Shown here: positions 32,699-44,300 of the stretch, in pieces
Numbering within the stretch: the first letter of the stretch is position 1
Layout: each line of letters starts with the position of its first letter
Source: Trichomonas vaginalis G3
Lineage: Eukaryota > Parabasalia > Trichomonadida > Trichomonadidae
Assembly (NCBI RefSeq): GCF_026262505.1
Contig: NC_067206.1
Location: 33,247,896-33,311,895 of the forward strand
DNA: 64,000 nucleotides
Direction of reading: 5' to 3'
Notes under the pieces: model-generated
The model's database searches: none
Told to the model about the DNA's origin: nothing
Seen by the model: the letters and a program-made list of their open reading frames with translations, nothing else
Program-made: the position numbers and the translations under genes

Positions 32699-35600
32699 AT
32701 GCTCAGGAGCTATGTATTTTCGATTTATCTCAGCAAAACGATATATATAGCTCGCGAGCCGACCATTGATGGTTCAAAAATGACAATATCATTGGAATCT
32801 GACCTTATAAATCAAGCAAAAATCAGCTATCTCATTGCCACAAAGCATATAGATACGTTAACATTAACAGGAGATGATATTAAAGCATTAAACCAATTCA
32901 ATTATTTTAAAAACGTTAAATATTTTATTCTCGATGCAGGCGGTGTTAAAGATTTACCAGCAAACCTTTTCCAAAATTCGCCAAATATAAGAAAGGTAGT
33001 ACTCCATAATAAAGTTACAGCAATTGGAGAAAGTTGTTTCATGGATTCAAGTTTATCAGAAATAAATCTCGATGATGTCCAAACAATAGGTCTCAACGCT
33101 TTCGCCAAATGCTATAACTTAAAGGAAATTCGATTATTGAAATTGCAATCAGTAGATAATTACGCTTTTACAAATTCATCTGTATCTTCCATAGTTATAG
33201 GTGATGATCTAACTGAGATCGGAAATTACTTCGCTTCTAACTGCTTTTTTCTAAAATCTGTTACAATAGGTAAAAATGTCCAAAAAATAGGCGACGGAGC
33301 ATTTAACTCTTGTTCTAACCTGACAGATTTTCCATTTTCTACAATTACTACTATAGGAAACTTCGCATTCCAAAGAACGAGTCTTATAAGTCTCGAATTA
33401 ACTAATAAAGTTACTATTGTTGGCCAATACGCCTTTGCTTTCTCAAAATTAACCTCAGTAACATTTGCTAATGAAGATACTCCTTGCACATTAGGCAAAT
33501 ATTGCTTCTACAGATGCCAATACTTAACATCTGTTTCAATTTCATCGAATTACAAGCTAAGTGACCATCTCTTTGAAGAGTGTATGAAACTAGAATCCAT
33601 AGCAATCAATCATTCTCAGGTTCCGCAGTACTTTGCCACAGGATGTTTCGCATTAAAAACGTTTACCTCACAAAACCTTGTTAGAGTTAGAAGATATGGA
33701 TTCTATATGTGCGAAAGCCTCACAACAATTGACCTTTCAAACATGATTCAGATAGAAATTTATGCTTTTGCTTATTGTACAAATTTAACGATTACAGAAT
33801 GGCCACAACAGTCACAAGCTCTATTTTATCTATACCCATCAGCATTTATGTACTGTCCCAAGATCAAAATCTCTTATATCCCAGATTTTTACAGTTTATC
33901 AAACGGAGTTTTTCAAGGATGCACAGGTATTGAAGAGATAAAAGTGAAAAACTCAGCACTTCCTGGTGCCATATTCCAAGGGTGCACAAATCTCAGGAAA
34001 GTAGTTTTAAGAAATATGAGTGTCATATCAGGCTCAGCATTTGCTTGCTGTCCTAATCTTGTATCAGTAACAATAGATGAATCCGTAAATGTTATATTCG
34101 GATCCGCGTTCGCATCGTCAGGACCGATCGAAATGTTAGATTTGAGTAATATGGATCAGGTTTTTCATTTAGCTTTCAAGAATTCAGGTGTTAAAGCTCT
34201 TAAGTTCTATAAAAAACCTAATCTTGTAGGAACACCTTTCGATTCTTGTCCCAATCTCGAGAAAATTATACTCGGCCCTTCTTGGAATTCATTCGAGCCT
34301 CTCAAATTTTTCAATTGTACTAACCTCACAAATATTGAATTAATTGATAACACAAATTTAACGGTTGTTGACGGTATTCTATACAATTTTGATATGTCTG
34401 TTTTATATTATTATTTTAGTGCATCTCATAGAGAAGAATTTTCAATCCAATCATCAGTTGTAAATATTCAGAGCTATGCATTTTGTAATGCTCTCAATAT
34501 TGACAAACTGATAATATCCAATTTCGCTTATTTTTCCGAGCGAGCTTTCTATAATTGCACATGTATTCAAGAACTAGAGTATAATATCAAGACAAAACCA
34601 GATTATAATGCAAAGACAATGGCTGGAATCAAGTTTGAACCCAGTTTAAGCGATATGATGTTCATGAACTGCATGAATCTTAAGACTGTTAACGTTATGA
34701 CTGAGGTTTTATCGATTGGAGCAAATTGTTTTGCAAATTGCCAAAATCTAGAAACAGTAACTTTACCAACTATATGCGCTAGTTGCGGAGATGGCGCATT
34801 CTGTAACTGTACTTCGCTAACAGAGATGGATTTCAGTCATATGTGTCACATTCCTGCCAATTGCTTCCAAGGATGCACAAAACTTAGTGATGTAAGCTTA
34901 TCGAAGACAGTTTCTGATATTGGAGCAAGCGCTTTTGAAGCAACAGCAATTACCGAAATTGAAATTCCGAATTCGGTCATTGATTTAGGTTACTCTTGCT
35001 TCAGAAACTGCATGAAATTAAAAACAGTCACTCTTGGTCTTGGATTGACCTCAATTCCAGGAGATGACGGAAATGGAAACTTAGTAGGATGGTTCTTTGG
35101 ATCATCCATAGAGATTTTAGTTATTCCTAACAATATCATTGAAATTTCACCTTTTGCATTCATCAATTGCAAGAATATTCGTATCAGATTTGTTGATAAA
35201 GAGCATCCACTGTTTGTTATCCAAGATCAAGCCTTAATTGACAAGACAAGTGGTACATTGATCACAACAATCGGAACTCTACCTCAAGTTTATCGAATTC
35301 CTGAAACTGTTTCGATTCTTGGTCCATTTTCGATCAATCCATACATAGAGAATGTCAACCTATCAGGAATAAAGGTTTTTGACAAGGGATTTGGCTCACC
35401 AATCATTGAAATTCCTGGTAGTGTCAAAACCATCAATAAAGACTCTTTCACTCTTAATACATACATGTATACACTTTGTTATGAAGGTGAATACGGTCAA
35501 TCAGCTACTTTGTCCAATAATTTTCTTGTTAATTCCATTGTCACAACAAAATACGGTAATCAAAAGTTATTTGACGCATTTCCAGAAGTAAGAAGTTGCG

Positions 35601-35773
35601 ATGAAGAAATTCCCAAGCAGTTTAAATACAGATTTATCTTGGGATGGACACCAGCAGAAATTGCCTTGTTAACTGTTTCAATTATCTTTCTTGTGGCTAT
35701 AATTAGTATTGGTATTACAGTGCTTGTACTTACCTGCAAGAAGAATCGCTGTAAGACTGAAGCTATGCCATAA
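32699..35773 (+). CDS. BspA-like leucine-rich-repeat surface protein
   Basis: The protein has 1024 residues. About 30 TpLRR/BspA-type repeats of roughly 22-24 residues run from about residue 60 to 930. The pattern is 'L..I.I...V..IG..AF..C.NL..V', for example NVQKIGDGAFNSCSNLTDF and SLSKTVSDIGASAFEATAI. The C-terminus has one membrane helix (LLTVSIIFLVAIISIGITVLVL, about 990-1011) and a short basic tail. BspA-like proteins form a very large T. vaginalis family implicated in surface adhesion. Many lack a clear signal peptide, as here, where the N-terminus (MLRSYVFSIYLSKTIYI) is only weakly hydrophobic. The frame is intact. Confidence 0.92.
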   Translation: MLRSYVFSIYLSKTIYIAREPTIDGSKMTISLESDLINQAKISYLIATKHIDTLTLTGDDIKALNQFNYFKNVKYFILDAGGVKDLPANLFQNSPNIRKVVLHNKVTAIGESCFMDSSLSEINLDDVQTIGLNAFAKCYNLKEIRLLKLQSVDNYAFTNSSVSSIVIGDDLTEIGNYFASNCFFLKSVTIGKNVQKIGDGAFNSCSNLTDFPFSTITTIGNFAFQRTSLISLELTNKVTIVGQYAFAFSKLTSVTFANEDTPCTLGKYCFYRCQYLTSVSISSNYKLSDHLFEECMKLESIAINHSQVPQYFATGCFALKTFTSQNLVRVRRYGFYMCESLTTIDLSNMIQIEIYAFAYCTNLTITEWPQQSQALFYLYPSAFMYCPKIKISYIPDFYSLSNGVFQGCTGIEEIKVKNSALPGAIFQGCTNLRKVVLRNMSVISGSAFACCPNLVSVTIDESVNVIFGSAFASSGPIEMLDLSNMDQVFHLAFKNSGVKALKFYKKPNLVGTPFDSCPNLEKIILGPSWNSFEPLKFFNCTNLTNIELIDNTNLTVVDGILYNFDMSVLYYYFSASHREEFSIQSSVVNIQSYAFCNALNIDKLIISNFAYFSERAFYNCTCIQELEYNIKTKPDYNAKTMAGIKFEPSLSDMMFMNCMNLKTVNVMTEVLSIGANCFANCQNLETVTLPTICASCGDGAFCNCTSLTEMDFSHMCHIPANCFQGCTKLSDVSLSKTVSDIGASAFEATAITEIEIPNSVIDLGYSCFRNCMKLKTVTLGLGLTSIPGDDGNGNLVGWFFGSSIEILVIPNNIIEISPFAFINCKNIRIRFVDKEHPLFVIQDQALIDKTSGTLITTIGTLPQVYRIPETVSILGPFSINPYIENVNLSGIKVFDKGFGSPIIEIPGSVKTINKDSFTLNTYMYTLCYEGEYGQSATLSNNFLVNSIVTTKYGNQKLFDAFPEVRSCDEEIPKQFKYRFILGWTPAEIALLTVSIIFLVAIISIGITVLVLTCKKNRCKTEAMP

Positions 35774-36108
35774 TTTATATATTATATTTTTTTTGTTTTT
35801 TATATATATTGTTTATTGTATATTTTATATAAACATACTATTTCTATTATTCATTTTTTCAACTTTTGAAATCAATCTTCATATCATTCAAAATTTCATG
35901 TTTTATGATGATGTTTTCCATATTCATTTGAAAATTCCTGGGGTTCTAATAAATATTTTAGCTTTGCCATTCAAATACCTTAAATCATTTTCAGTTGATA
36001 TTTGATCTTAAATGTTTTCAAACTTAGCAATGATCCAATCTCTATAAGGGTTTACTTAATTGTCAAAGAAGAGTTTTCAATTTTGTTACATGGAAAATAA
36101 TTTTTAAA
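35774..36108. other. Intergenic between convergent genes
   Basis: T-rich spacer of 335 bases. An open frame overlapping the end of the LRR gene has no support. Confidence 0.45.
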
Positions 36109-36699
36109 TTACAAATCAAAGATATCAATAAATTCGGATGTCATAGCATCTAATTCTGGCATAAAACAGGAAAGTTCTTCTGTGCATTGCTTCTCTGTAG
36201 TAATATTGAGACTTGGATGGTTCTCATATTGTGGCTTTTGTTCAACTGGCTTTACAACAGGGCTACTTTCAGAGTATTGCTCAAATTCTTGTTTATGCTT
36301 TGACCTTGACATTGCCTGCTTGCTTGTTTTATAAGAAACAGCTTTACCTTTGCTGACCAATAAGGCATATCTGTTTTTAATATTAACCTCTGATCTTGTT
36401 GGGAAAAATGCAACTATTTGTGACCATCTTTGCCCAATTATTTTCACTTTATCTATGAGCAATTTATCTTCATACTGAGTCCATGGTCCATTTGACAAGG
36501 ATGGCGATAAATAATTCATGTATCTTTCACGGCATTGTCTTGTTTTCTTATTTTCCATATACATTGCAACTCGCTTCCAATTGTGGTCTCCGTAAAGTTT
36601 TATCAGTTCAATTAATTTCAAATCATCTTCCCTTGAGAATTTAGTCTTGTGATGGCGAGCTCTGACTTCCTGATGATCATCAGATGTCTCTTCGAGCAT
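36109..36699 (-). CDS. Two-repeat Myb-type DNA-binding protein
   Basis: The protein has 196 residues. Two Myb repeats lie at about 19-66 (KFSREDDLKLIELIKLYGDHNWKRVA...RQCRERYMNYL) and 70-115 (GPWTQYEDKLLIDKVKIIGQRWSQI...NIKNRYALL). They are arranged like R2R3, with aromatic or hydrophobic residues at the core positions. A basic linker (KTSKQAMSRSKHKQ) and an acidic C-terminus rich in Glu/Asp and Pro follow and may be regulatory. T. vaginalis has a large family of small R2R3 Myb factors, some known to control adhesin-type promoters. The target of this one is unknown. Confidence 0.9.
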   Translation of the reverse strand: MLEETSDDHQEVRARHHKTKFSREDDLKLIELIKLYGDHNWKRVAMYMENKKTRQCRERYMNYLSPSLSNGPWTQYEDKLLIDKVKIIGQRWSQIVAFFPTRSEVNIKNRYALLVSKGKAVSYKTSKQAMSRSKHKQEFEQYSESSPVVKPVEQKPQYENHPSLNITTEKQCTEELSCFMPELDAMTSEFIDIFDL

Positions 36700-36710
36700 A
36701 AATGCAATGA
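36700..36710 (-). promoter_or_regulatory. Inr core promoter of the Myb gene
   Basis: On the minus strand TCATTGCATTT abuts the ATG. TCA+1 gives a 9-base leader. The TA-flanked element begins only about 10 bases upstream. Confidence 0.6.
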
Positions 36711-37166
36711 ATGGCTTTAAGGGTCCACTGTAAAAATTGAAAGTCTCTCAAAATTGAGAGGCAATTTGCAAATAATCGTTATTGTCTTTTTTCGAAAATC
36801 CACTTTTCCTAATGTTCTGATTAATATTTTGTGAATGCAATAATGATGTATATGTTTTTGTAAGATGGTAATATATTCTATAACTTCAAATCGGATAAAA
36901 ATTGCAAAATCGGCGAGTTTTATAAGAACATGATTTTTTCGAATTTTTTCGCTTTTGGATGCGTGTTTTGAAAAATAGATATTTTCGAATTTTAATTTTA
37001 TCTTAAGTATAAGTTTTATATTAGGAATTTTTTTGACCTATTTCCAATCATTAATTCCGATGTTTTTTTTAGGAATTTATTTGAGAAGAAATTAGGAATT
37101 TCGCTTTTATGCTATTACAAACTAATATTATGATGCATGTAGTTTATATTCATTGAGGCCAATGCC

Positions 37167-37175
37167 GGGATATCT
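37167..37175. repeat. MULE target-site duplication, left
   Basis: GGGATATCT is repeated in direct orientation at 39808-39816. Nine bases is the usual Mutator duplication length. The match can be extended to CCGGGATATCT. Confidence 0.75.
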
Positions 37176-39807
37176 GAGGGGGGCACAAACTTGCCCAGTG
37201 AGGTGAAACTCCTTGCTTTTTTTTTAAAGCTTCTTAACTTAAATCATGGAATGTCTCAAAGACAAAAGTAGCATACAGCATGTAAAGCTAAAGAAAGATA
37301 ATCATAATTAATACCTTAATTTTTAATATTACGCATTTTTAGGTGCAAAATTTAAAAACATTCTAATACAATAGAGCAGTTTCCAAAAGTAGCATACAGC
37401 ATGCAAAGCTAAAGAAAGATAATCATAATTAATACCTTTAAAGTTTAAAATCTTGATTTTTTTAAAATCAAATATTTATAACTTTAATACATACAGCTTA
37501 AACCTTATACTTGTTTTCTCTTGTGAGAAAGCAATCTTACAAAGCTAACAATCCTAAAAAATAAAGAATTAAAATTTAATAATTTAATCTAACAAAATTT
37601 CTCTCTTTATCCTTTTGCACTCTTTATATGCAACTCAAATCCATCATATAATATTCCTATAATACTCTTGCCTCAAACAATGACGAACAAACTGCTATTC
37701 TCATTTAATTACAGACCAAATCTATTCAAATTTCTGAATTTTTAATTTTCATTTCAATTTCAAATGGAATTAGAAGAAGAAACTATCTTTACTGTTATGG
37801 ATCTTTGTAAATTTGGAGTTAAACAAGAAATACAAGCACAGTATGGATATGGTGAACGTGTCAGGAAAGAAAGATCTCAGATTTCATTCCACTGCAAATA
37901 TCCAAAATGTCCTGCACATTTTAATGTTGCAATCTTGGATCAAAATAAATACAAACTAATCAAAATAGTTGAAGAACATGATCATTCCGCCCCAAATGAC
38001 AAAAGTCAATATTCGTCTGTCTTTTATCGCAAATATTTAGAACATTACTTCCAAACAGATGACAATCAAAGAGCGATAGCACAGCTAAATGCATTCAAAG
38101 ATCTTGAAATTCCTCTTACAGGTCCGTCCATTCCAGAGATGTACGCTCAAAAACCACGTGCAATCAAACGATTTGCAGAGAGAATACATGCTCTTCAAAC
38201 TAGATATTCTCCTGACGATGTTGTGTCATTGCAAATCTTTGTTCAGACAGTACAAGAAGAATCTCCAGATGATCTCATTGCATTTGAAGTCTCAGACAAT
38301 AATATGTGTTTCTATTACGCGCCTTTTGAAGGCAAAGCTTATGCGCATAGTATCAAGACATTTCATATAGACAGCACCTATAAATTGTTGCGATCAAACA
38401 TTCCATTGTATGCATTTACTGGCAAAATCAAAGATTTTCACATTTTCCCTTTTTTATATTTCTTTTGTCAACCAGACACTTATCAAAACATTCAAGTTTG
38501 CGTGTGCGCCTATCTCAGATGGGTAACAATTGAGCCAGAATACATTAGCATGGACTGTGCTCCACAGATAGCTCAAGCAATAGAAGAAAGCATTCCACAA
38601 GCTCAAATACTTTGGTGCGGAGTACATGTTCTTCGTGCAATTCTTCGCAAATCAAATAAGTTTTCTTCTCAAGAAAAATTTGAACAATTCTATAATTTGA
38701 TGAAGGATTTAGTCTTCAAATTAGATGCAGAACATGAGGAAGAAGCAAATGCTGCCTATGATCAAGTTCTGGAGTTGCTCGACACAGATCCAACAGCATC
38801 TCAATACTTTAACAGACAATGGCGTTACAACATATCAAGATGGATTGCTCGTGACAGGCGTGAAGGCGACGCAACTAACAATATTGCCGAAGCTCATTTT
38901 AGAACACTCAAACATGACTATTTTCCTGATCGAAAAAATCTCAGAATTGATGATGTTATTATAGAAATTTATACAAAAGTGATATCATCTTTCGTTATCA
39001 AACTCAAAATTGATCAAAATCCAGCAGATGACCGTGTCATTAGGATCATGGAAAAAGCAACTAACGCAGAAATTGATGTAAAAAGACAAAGAAAAATCGT
39101 GAGTATTTCAATGTTCAATAGATTGCTCAATGCTGTTAGTGATGACTCAATAGATCCCACTAAAATATATCCTACCTTGAAAGTATTATTACAAAGAACT
39201 CATTTTATTTAATTTTGATTTTAATTTTAGATTAAATTATTAAATTTTAATTCTTTATTTTTTAGGATTGTTAGCTTTGTAAGATTGCTTTCTCACAAGA
39301 GAAAACAAGTATAAGGTTTAAGCTGTATGTATTAAAGTTATAAATATTTGATTTTAAAAAAATCAAGATTTTAAACTTTAAAGGTATTAATTATGATTAT
39401 CTTTCTTTAGCTTTGCATGCTGTATGCTACTTTTGGAAACTGCTCTATTGTATTAGAATGTTTTTAAATTTTGCACCTAAAAATGCGTAATATTAAAAAT
39501 TAAGGTATTAATTATGATTATCTTTCTTTAGCTTTGCATGCTGTATGCTACTTTTGGAAACTGCTCTATTGTATTAGAATGTTTTTAAATTTTGCACCTA
39601 AAAATGCGTAATATTAAAAATTAAGGTATTAATTATGATTATCTTTCTTTAGCTTTACATGCTGTATGCTACTTTTGTCTTTGAGACATTCCATGATTTA
39701 AGTTAAGAAGCTAAATTCTGAAGTTTACATGATCCTCTCGTGTGCACCCTTAAAAAAATGCAAAAAAATTGAATACTTTACTGGTTGGGCAAATTTGTCG
39801 CCGCCCC
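37176..39807 (+). mobile_element. Mutator-like element (MULE)
   Basis: The element is about 2.6 kb. Terminal inverted repeats are 37176-37590 and 39229-39807. The outer 21 bases match at about 16 positions (...ACAAA.TTGCCC) and the inner arms are nearly identical. A roughly 120-bp block (GCATACAGCATG... to the AATATTACGCATTTTTAGG part) occurs about twice in the left arm and three times in the right arm. One intact transposase gene lies between the arms. Direct 9-bp repeats flank the ends. Confidence 0.85.
37764..39212 (+). CDS. MULE transposase
   Basis: The protein has 482 residues. The N-terminus has a WRKY/GCM1- or FLYWCH-like zinc-binding module (FHCKYPKCPAHFNV...EEHDHSAP, about 40-75). 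The catalytic core has Asp203 in FHIDSTYKLL, Asp264 in SMDCAPQIAQ, the MULE-specific C..H motif WCGVHVLRAI at about 285, and Glu376 in NNIAEAHFRTLKHDYF. This is the DD...E arrangement of the Mutator family. The frame is complete and the element ends are present, so the copy may still be mobile or only recently inserted. Confidence 0.88.
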   Translation: MELEEETIFTVMDLCKFGVKQEIQAQYGYGERVRKERSQISFHCKYPKCPAHFNVAILDQNKYKLIKIVEEHDHSAPNDKSQYSSVFYRKYLEHYFQTDDNQRAIAQLNAFKDLEIPLTGPSIPEMYAQKPRAIKRFAERIHALQTRYSPDDVVSLQIFVQTVQEESPDDLIAFEVSDNNMCFYYAPFEGKAYAHSIKTFHIDSTYKLLRSNIPLYAFTGKIKDFHIFPFLYFFCQPDTYQNIQVCVCAYLRWVTIEPEYISMDCAPQIAQAIEESIPQAQILWCGVHVLRAILRKSNKFSSQEKFEQFYNLMKDLVFKLDAEHEEEANAAYDQVLELLDTDPTASQYFNRQWRYNISRWIARDRREGDATNNIAEAHFRTLKHDYFPDRKNLRIDDVIIEIYTKVISSFVIKLKIDQNPADDRVIRIMEKATNAEIDVKRQRKIVSISMFNRLLNAVSDDSIDPTKIYPTLKVLLQRTHFI

Positions 39808-39816
39808 GGGATATCT
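39808..39816. repeat. MULE target-site duplication, right
   Basis: Second direct copy of GGGATATCT. Confidence 0.75.
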
Positions 39817-40459
39817 TGCATTAAAAAAAATTCAAAGAATTGACAATTAGATAGCACAAATTTAATTCTCTAGACAAAGTATTATTGCTTATATATTCAA
39901 AACATTATCCTTAGTTTTGATATGTTGGCCAAAAATTTTTGTGTTATTTTTTGTGTTTAAGCATAAATTATGTATTTACTTATGAAGGATAAGCATTTTA
40001 TTCATTGTCATAAATATGTACCATAACAAATTGATAAAATTTTAAAAAATTGTGTATTTTAGCGGGTATTATTCTGGCCAATGCCCGTTGTTACAAGATT
40101 TAATATTAACCATATCAATAGCAGACTCAATGTAAAAATTTAGATATATTTTGTTTTCATTATTCAAACTTTAATAAATTTTAGTATAATGAATGATTTT
40201 GTTTCGTGTATGATACAGAAATGAAAAGCTTAATTAATATTATTTTGCATTTTTTCAAGAATGTTAGAGTATATCTACATTAAAAAATCAGATTCGAACT
40301 GCGATACTGCATCAAATTGATGCACATCTTATAAGGATCTCAAAAGAGTAAAGTTAATTTTTTTGAGTTTTTTTAAGTTTTGGGCCTTAGTAAAACACCA
40401 TCTCGAGCAGTATTTTTGGGACGACGATAGGCCTTATTTGGCCTTACAGTGGACCCTTA

Positions 40460-41300
40460 ATTAACCTTATATCACAGAATTTTGAGTAACACTCAAATTG
40501 AATTTTATGAGTTATTTTATTTTAGTACATGCAATTCGTAATTTTTAATGAATATTTATTTGAATGCATTCAAAACTATATTTGAAAGGATGTAAAAATA
40601 TTCATCGAGTAGTTTCATTTATATTGATGTTATCAATCCAAATACACAAAAAAATTTAAATTGTTTCGCCATTTAATTTGAATTTCAATCCGTTAGATTT
40701 TTCTGAGAATTAATATTTTTTTTTGAAAAATCAAACACTGTAATGATTGTTTGATATTTAATTTTATAAATTTTTATAATTTGGATAATCAATTGAATAC
40801 ATTCTGAAAACCCATAAATTAGTCGAATAAATAACAAAACAATTTATTAATGTATGCAGTACAAAAATACAAAATTGTCATTGTTGCAAACGTGCTTATA
40901 TTGTGTCACAATTTCAATGAAATTTCTGTTATCCCTAAGGTTGAAAATTTTTAATAAACAATGATTCTACCATCCCCATCACTATCTCGATGTATTTTTT
41001 ATATTCTTTATGTTTACTGTAAAACAATTAAAATTTTGATATATAATTTTTCGATTTTATTCAAAACAGAATTATAAAATCGCAATTATATGCTAACTGA
41101 TAATAGTTTAATATGTTTAAAATGCTATAATCATAATCAAATTTGCTTGATTCAATAAAAATGCTAAAGATGAACTTGAAAGTATAATATTAAAATTTGA
41201 TACAATCTGGTACATATAGAAATACCATATTTTATCGATTTTATTACATTGATGTTTTTCAATTTCATTCATTATTGTTTGCTAGTTGAAAACAAAAAAA
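40460..41300. other. Intergenic before the Maverick element
   Basis: AT-rich, no gene seen. The border with the virus-like element is somewhere near the A-rich run at 41293-41303, but I cannot fix it without the right end. Confidence 0.45.
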
Positions 41301-41309
41301 AAAGGAAGT

Positions 41310-41342
41310 GGGGCTTCCAGGCACTTCGTGCCCTCTAGCCCC
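41310..41342. repeat. GC-rich hairpin at the element's left side
   Basis: GGGGCT (41310-41315) pairs with AGCCCC (41337-41342), and GGCAC (41320-41324) pairs with GTGCC (41328-41332) around a TTC loop. It stands out in AT-rich surroundings about 40 bases before the first element gene. It may be part of the terminal inverted repeat. Confidence 0.6.
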
Positions 41343-41383
41343 GAAGATGTTTAGTATAAAACCGCTTTTTAACTTCACTTAAA

Positions 41384-44300
41384 ATGCCACGTAAGCTACG
41401 TAAGAATATACGTAAGAGGAAGAGAGCATTGAAACATCCAATAGTAAAACTGACACCACAACAACAGTTGCAACAACAAATGCTGAATGACCCCACTATG
41501 TTGCAACAAATGTCAAGCAATCCTATGCTTTTAAACCGAGTCATTGGTGCACAGAGTGGAGGTTTAAGAGCGGCACTTTTAGCGAAAATGGCAGGCTATG
41601 GTGGAGCTGCAGACGGAACAGCCTATAACCCTCAAAGTCAAATGAATTTGAGTTCACTCAAAAATCAAATAACAGATGTCAAAAAGTCAAACATAGACAT
41701 ACAGAGACAAATAAGTGAAAACGAAAAGAAACTAGAATATGACAGACACACAAAGAAACTCAATGAGTTAAACGTAGAGAAAAAGAAGAAAGAAGAACAA
41801 CTGAAAGAACTAAGTACAGAGGAATATGCGAAAAAAGTGTCAGAAAAAGCAGCAGAAGTAGCAAAAATGGAACAAGATGTCATAAATTTGAAAAACCATA
41901 CTACTCAATATAAAGTACTGAAAGATGAAGAGATAAAACAAAAAGCCCTGAAGACATATATGGATAGCGATGAGTATAAAAAAGAAGTTGAAGCAAATGT
42001 AAAGGCAGAAAAACTTTTACAGTTGCAAAACCAAACCGTACAGTATGAAAACTTAGCACAAGAAACTAAAAATAACGACGCAGCCATGCAAAAGGCAATG
42101 AAAAGCGCAGAATATATAAAAGCTAACAATGACTGGTTAGATGCCCAAGCCAACGCTAAAGCAGCCCAACTTATAGGGTCAATAAGGACAAAAATACAAG
42201 CGGATGAAGACAGTTCAAATGAAGCTTTAACAAATGCTGACTTTAAGAACGCCTTCGAAGCTCTTCATAGTAAGGTGAAACTAGTGAACGACTTCTCATC
42301 TGGAAAGAAACTGAAGTCTGAAGGTTTCGACAAAGAGTTAAAAGAAGTAGCACAAAATATGACGAAAATAACAGATGCAGCAACGAGACAGGCAGTTCAA
42401 AGTGCCTATGACGCCGTTAGAGCAACTGTTGTGGAAAGTCAAGAAAAAGAGTTACAACAGACCAAAACAGACCTAGTAAATGCTTTCTTAAGAACGAAAA
42501 GTCAGGTAGGACATTACGCTGCAGATGGAACATATGTGCCAGCTGGTGGAACTTATATACCAGCTGGTGGAACTTATATACTAGCTAGTGGAACTTATAT
42601 ACCACCAAACCCTCCAAGAGAAGCACCTGCACCAGGACTACCTAAAACATTTACATCGTCACATGGACACAGACACAGGCATGCACCAAAACCAACACAA
42701 CAACCAACAGTTCAAAATCCAGCACCACAACAACAACCAAAACCAACAGTTCAAAATTCAGCACAGCAACCAACAGTTCAAAACCCTGCACAGCAACAAC
42801 AACCAGCACAGCAACAACAACCAGCACAGCAACCAACAGTTCAAAACCCTGCACAACAACCAACAGTTCAAAACCCTGCACAACAACAACCACAAACAGA
42901 GCAAGGACATAAAAGAAGTAGAGAACAAGGAAACCAAGAATTCTTAAAAATGCTTAAAGAAGAGTATGGTTTCCCAGATACTCTTGACTTTAGTGACAGA
43001 TATAAAGAAGCTATTAGAAAGTTCAAGGAAGGAAATACTGACCCGAACCTATTTAGCTTTATGACTCAGCACCATATCAGATATAATCTCAAACCTGGAA
43101 AATACAAGCTCGCTAAGGAATATGATTTAATAGCATATCATCCAAATGACATGGATGAATTTACTCCGAGATATTTGGTGTCAGAGCTAAATGACAATTC
43201 AACTCTCTTCATGAAACGCGTAAAAAATAGAGACGGAACGAAAGAACAAAGGCTTATGAGTACGGATGACTTAGATAGGGAATTTGTTAAAAACGGTCTC
43301 GGAATATATGAAATGCCAGCAGATGAGGTACAAGAAACTCAACAGGAAGAAGTTCAGATACAACCAGACATGGAAGAAATAGTTCAGCAACAACAGCTAG
43401 AAGAGCCTGAAGGAAACGAACAAGTCCCTCCTTTGGAAACTAACTTCACAGAACTAGATGAAGATTTGGAACAGCCGAAAAATCTTGACCCTCAACAAGT
43501 GTATGCGGAGAATATGGAATTTTTCCAAGAGTCTAAAAAAAATTCGGCTGACATAGTAGAAGAATATCGAAAAATGTTTGCCGACATACAAAAGACTCCA
43601 ACACCAGATGAAAATATTCAGCATAGAATGGAAGTACTGAAAGAAAATGTACGCAAATACAACAATCCTTTTTACTTACGAGCATATAACGTTCAATCTT
43701 TGGATGAACTCGGTGAAAATAAAAGGTTAAATTTCAACAAAACATATAGAAATGAAACATTGTTTAAAGTTCATTCAGAACCTAACCAAGATGGAAACAA
43801 ACCTACTTTTGTTTCTGCAGACTATGGAACTACAATGAGATGGGGTCATAAAGCTAATCCGGATAGGTGGTTCATAAACTTACAACCACAATTCCAAGAA
43901 GTTGTAGACGCAATGGAAGTGAATGGTGAACCAGATATAGCTGGTATTTTAAGCGCGGCTTTAATGCCATTGAAAGATATGAAACATGCAGATATTTTGG
44001 ACCAGTATGAAATGAACATGGCTGATGGAAATATAACACCTGACGTTCTAGAACATTTATCTCAAAGAACTACACAGAACCATAGAGATGGTATATTTGG
44101 TGAAGAGTTTAGAAAGAAAGTTAGGGAGGGAGAAGGAAGAGAACCTATTGTACATGACCTTGCAAACGAAAGTTTACAAAATGTCATAAAAACTTACTTT
44201 GCAGACAATGAATCGAGAAGGGATGAATATTTAAGAAAACTCAAATGGACAGTACCAAATGAAATGTTAGTATTGAAAAACATGTTCCTTGACAAAATAA

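Larger units (their letters stand above)
36718..40459. mobile_element. TA-flanked inverted-repeat element interrupted by a MULE
   Basis: AGGGTCCACTGTAA (36720-36733) and its exact reverse complement (40444-40457) face each other, each flanked outside by TA. This is the signature of Tc1/mariner-type insertion. The inner sequence has no recognisable transposase of its own once the MULE (37176-39807) is removed. About 1.1 kb of non-coding sequence remains. I infer an old non-autonomous mariner-like element later hit by the MULE. Confidence 0.55.

Noticed and set aside
42651..42893. Val/Leu-rich frame opposite the large element gene
   Set aside because: Shadow of the CAACAA/CCAACA repeats encoding the Gln/Pro tract.
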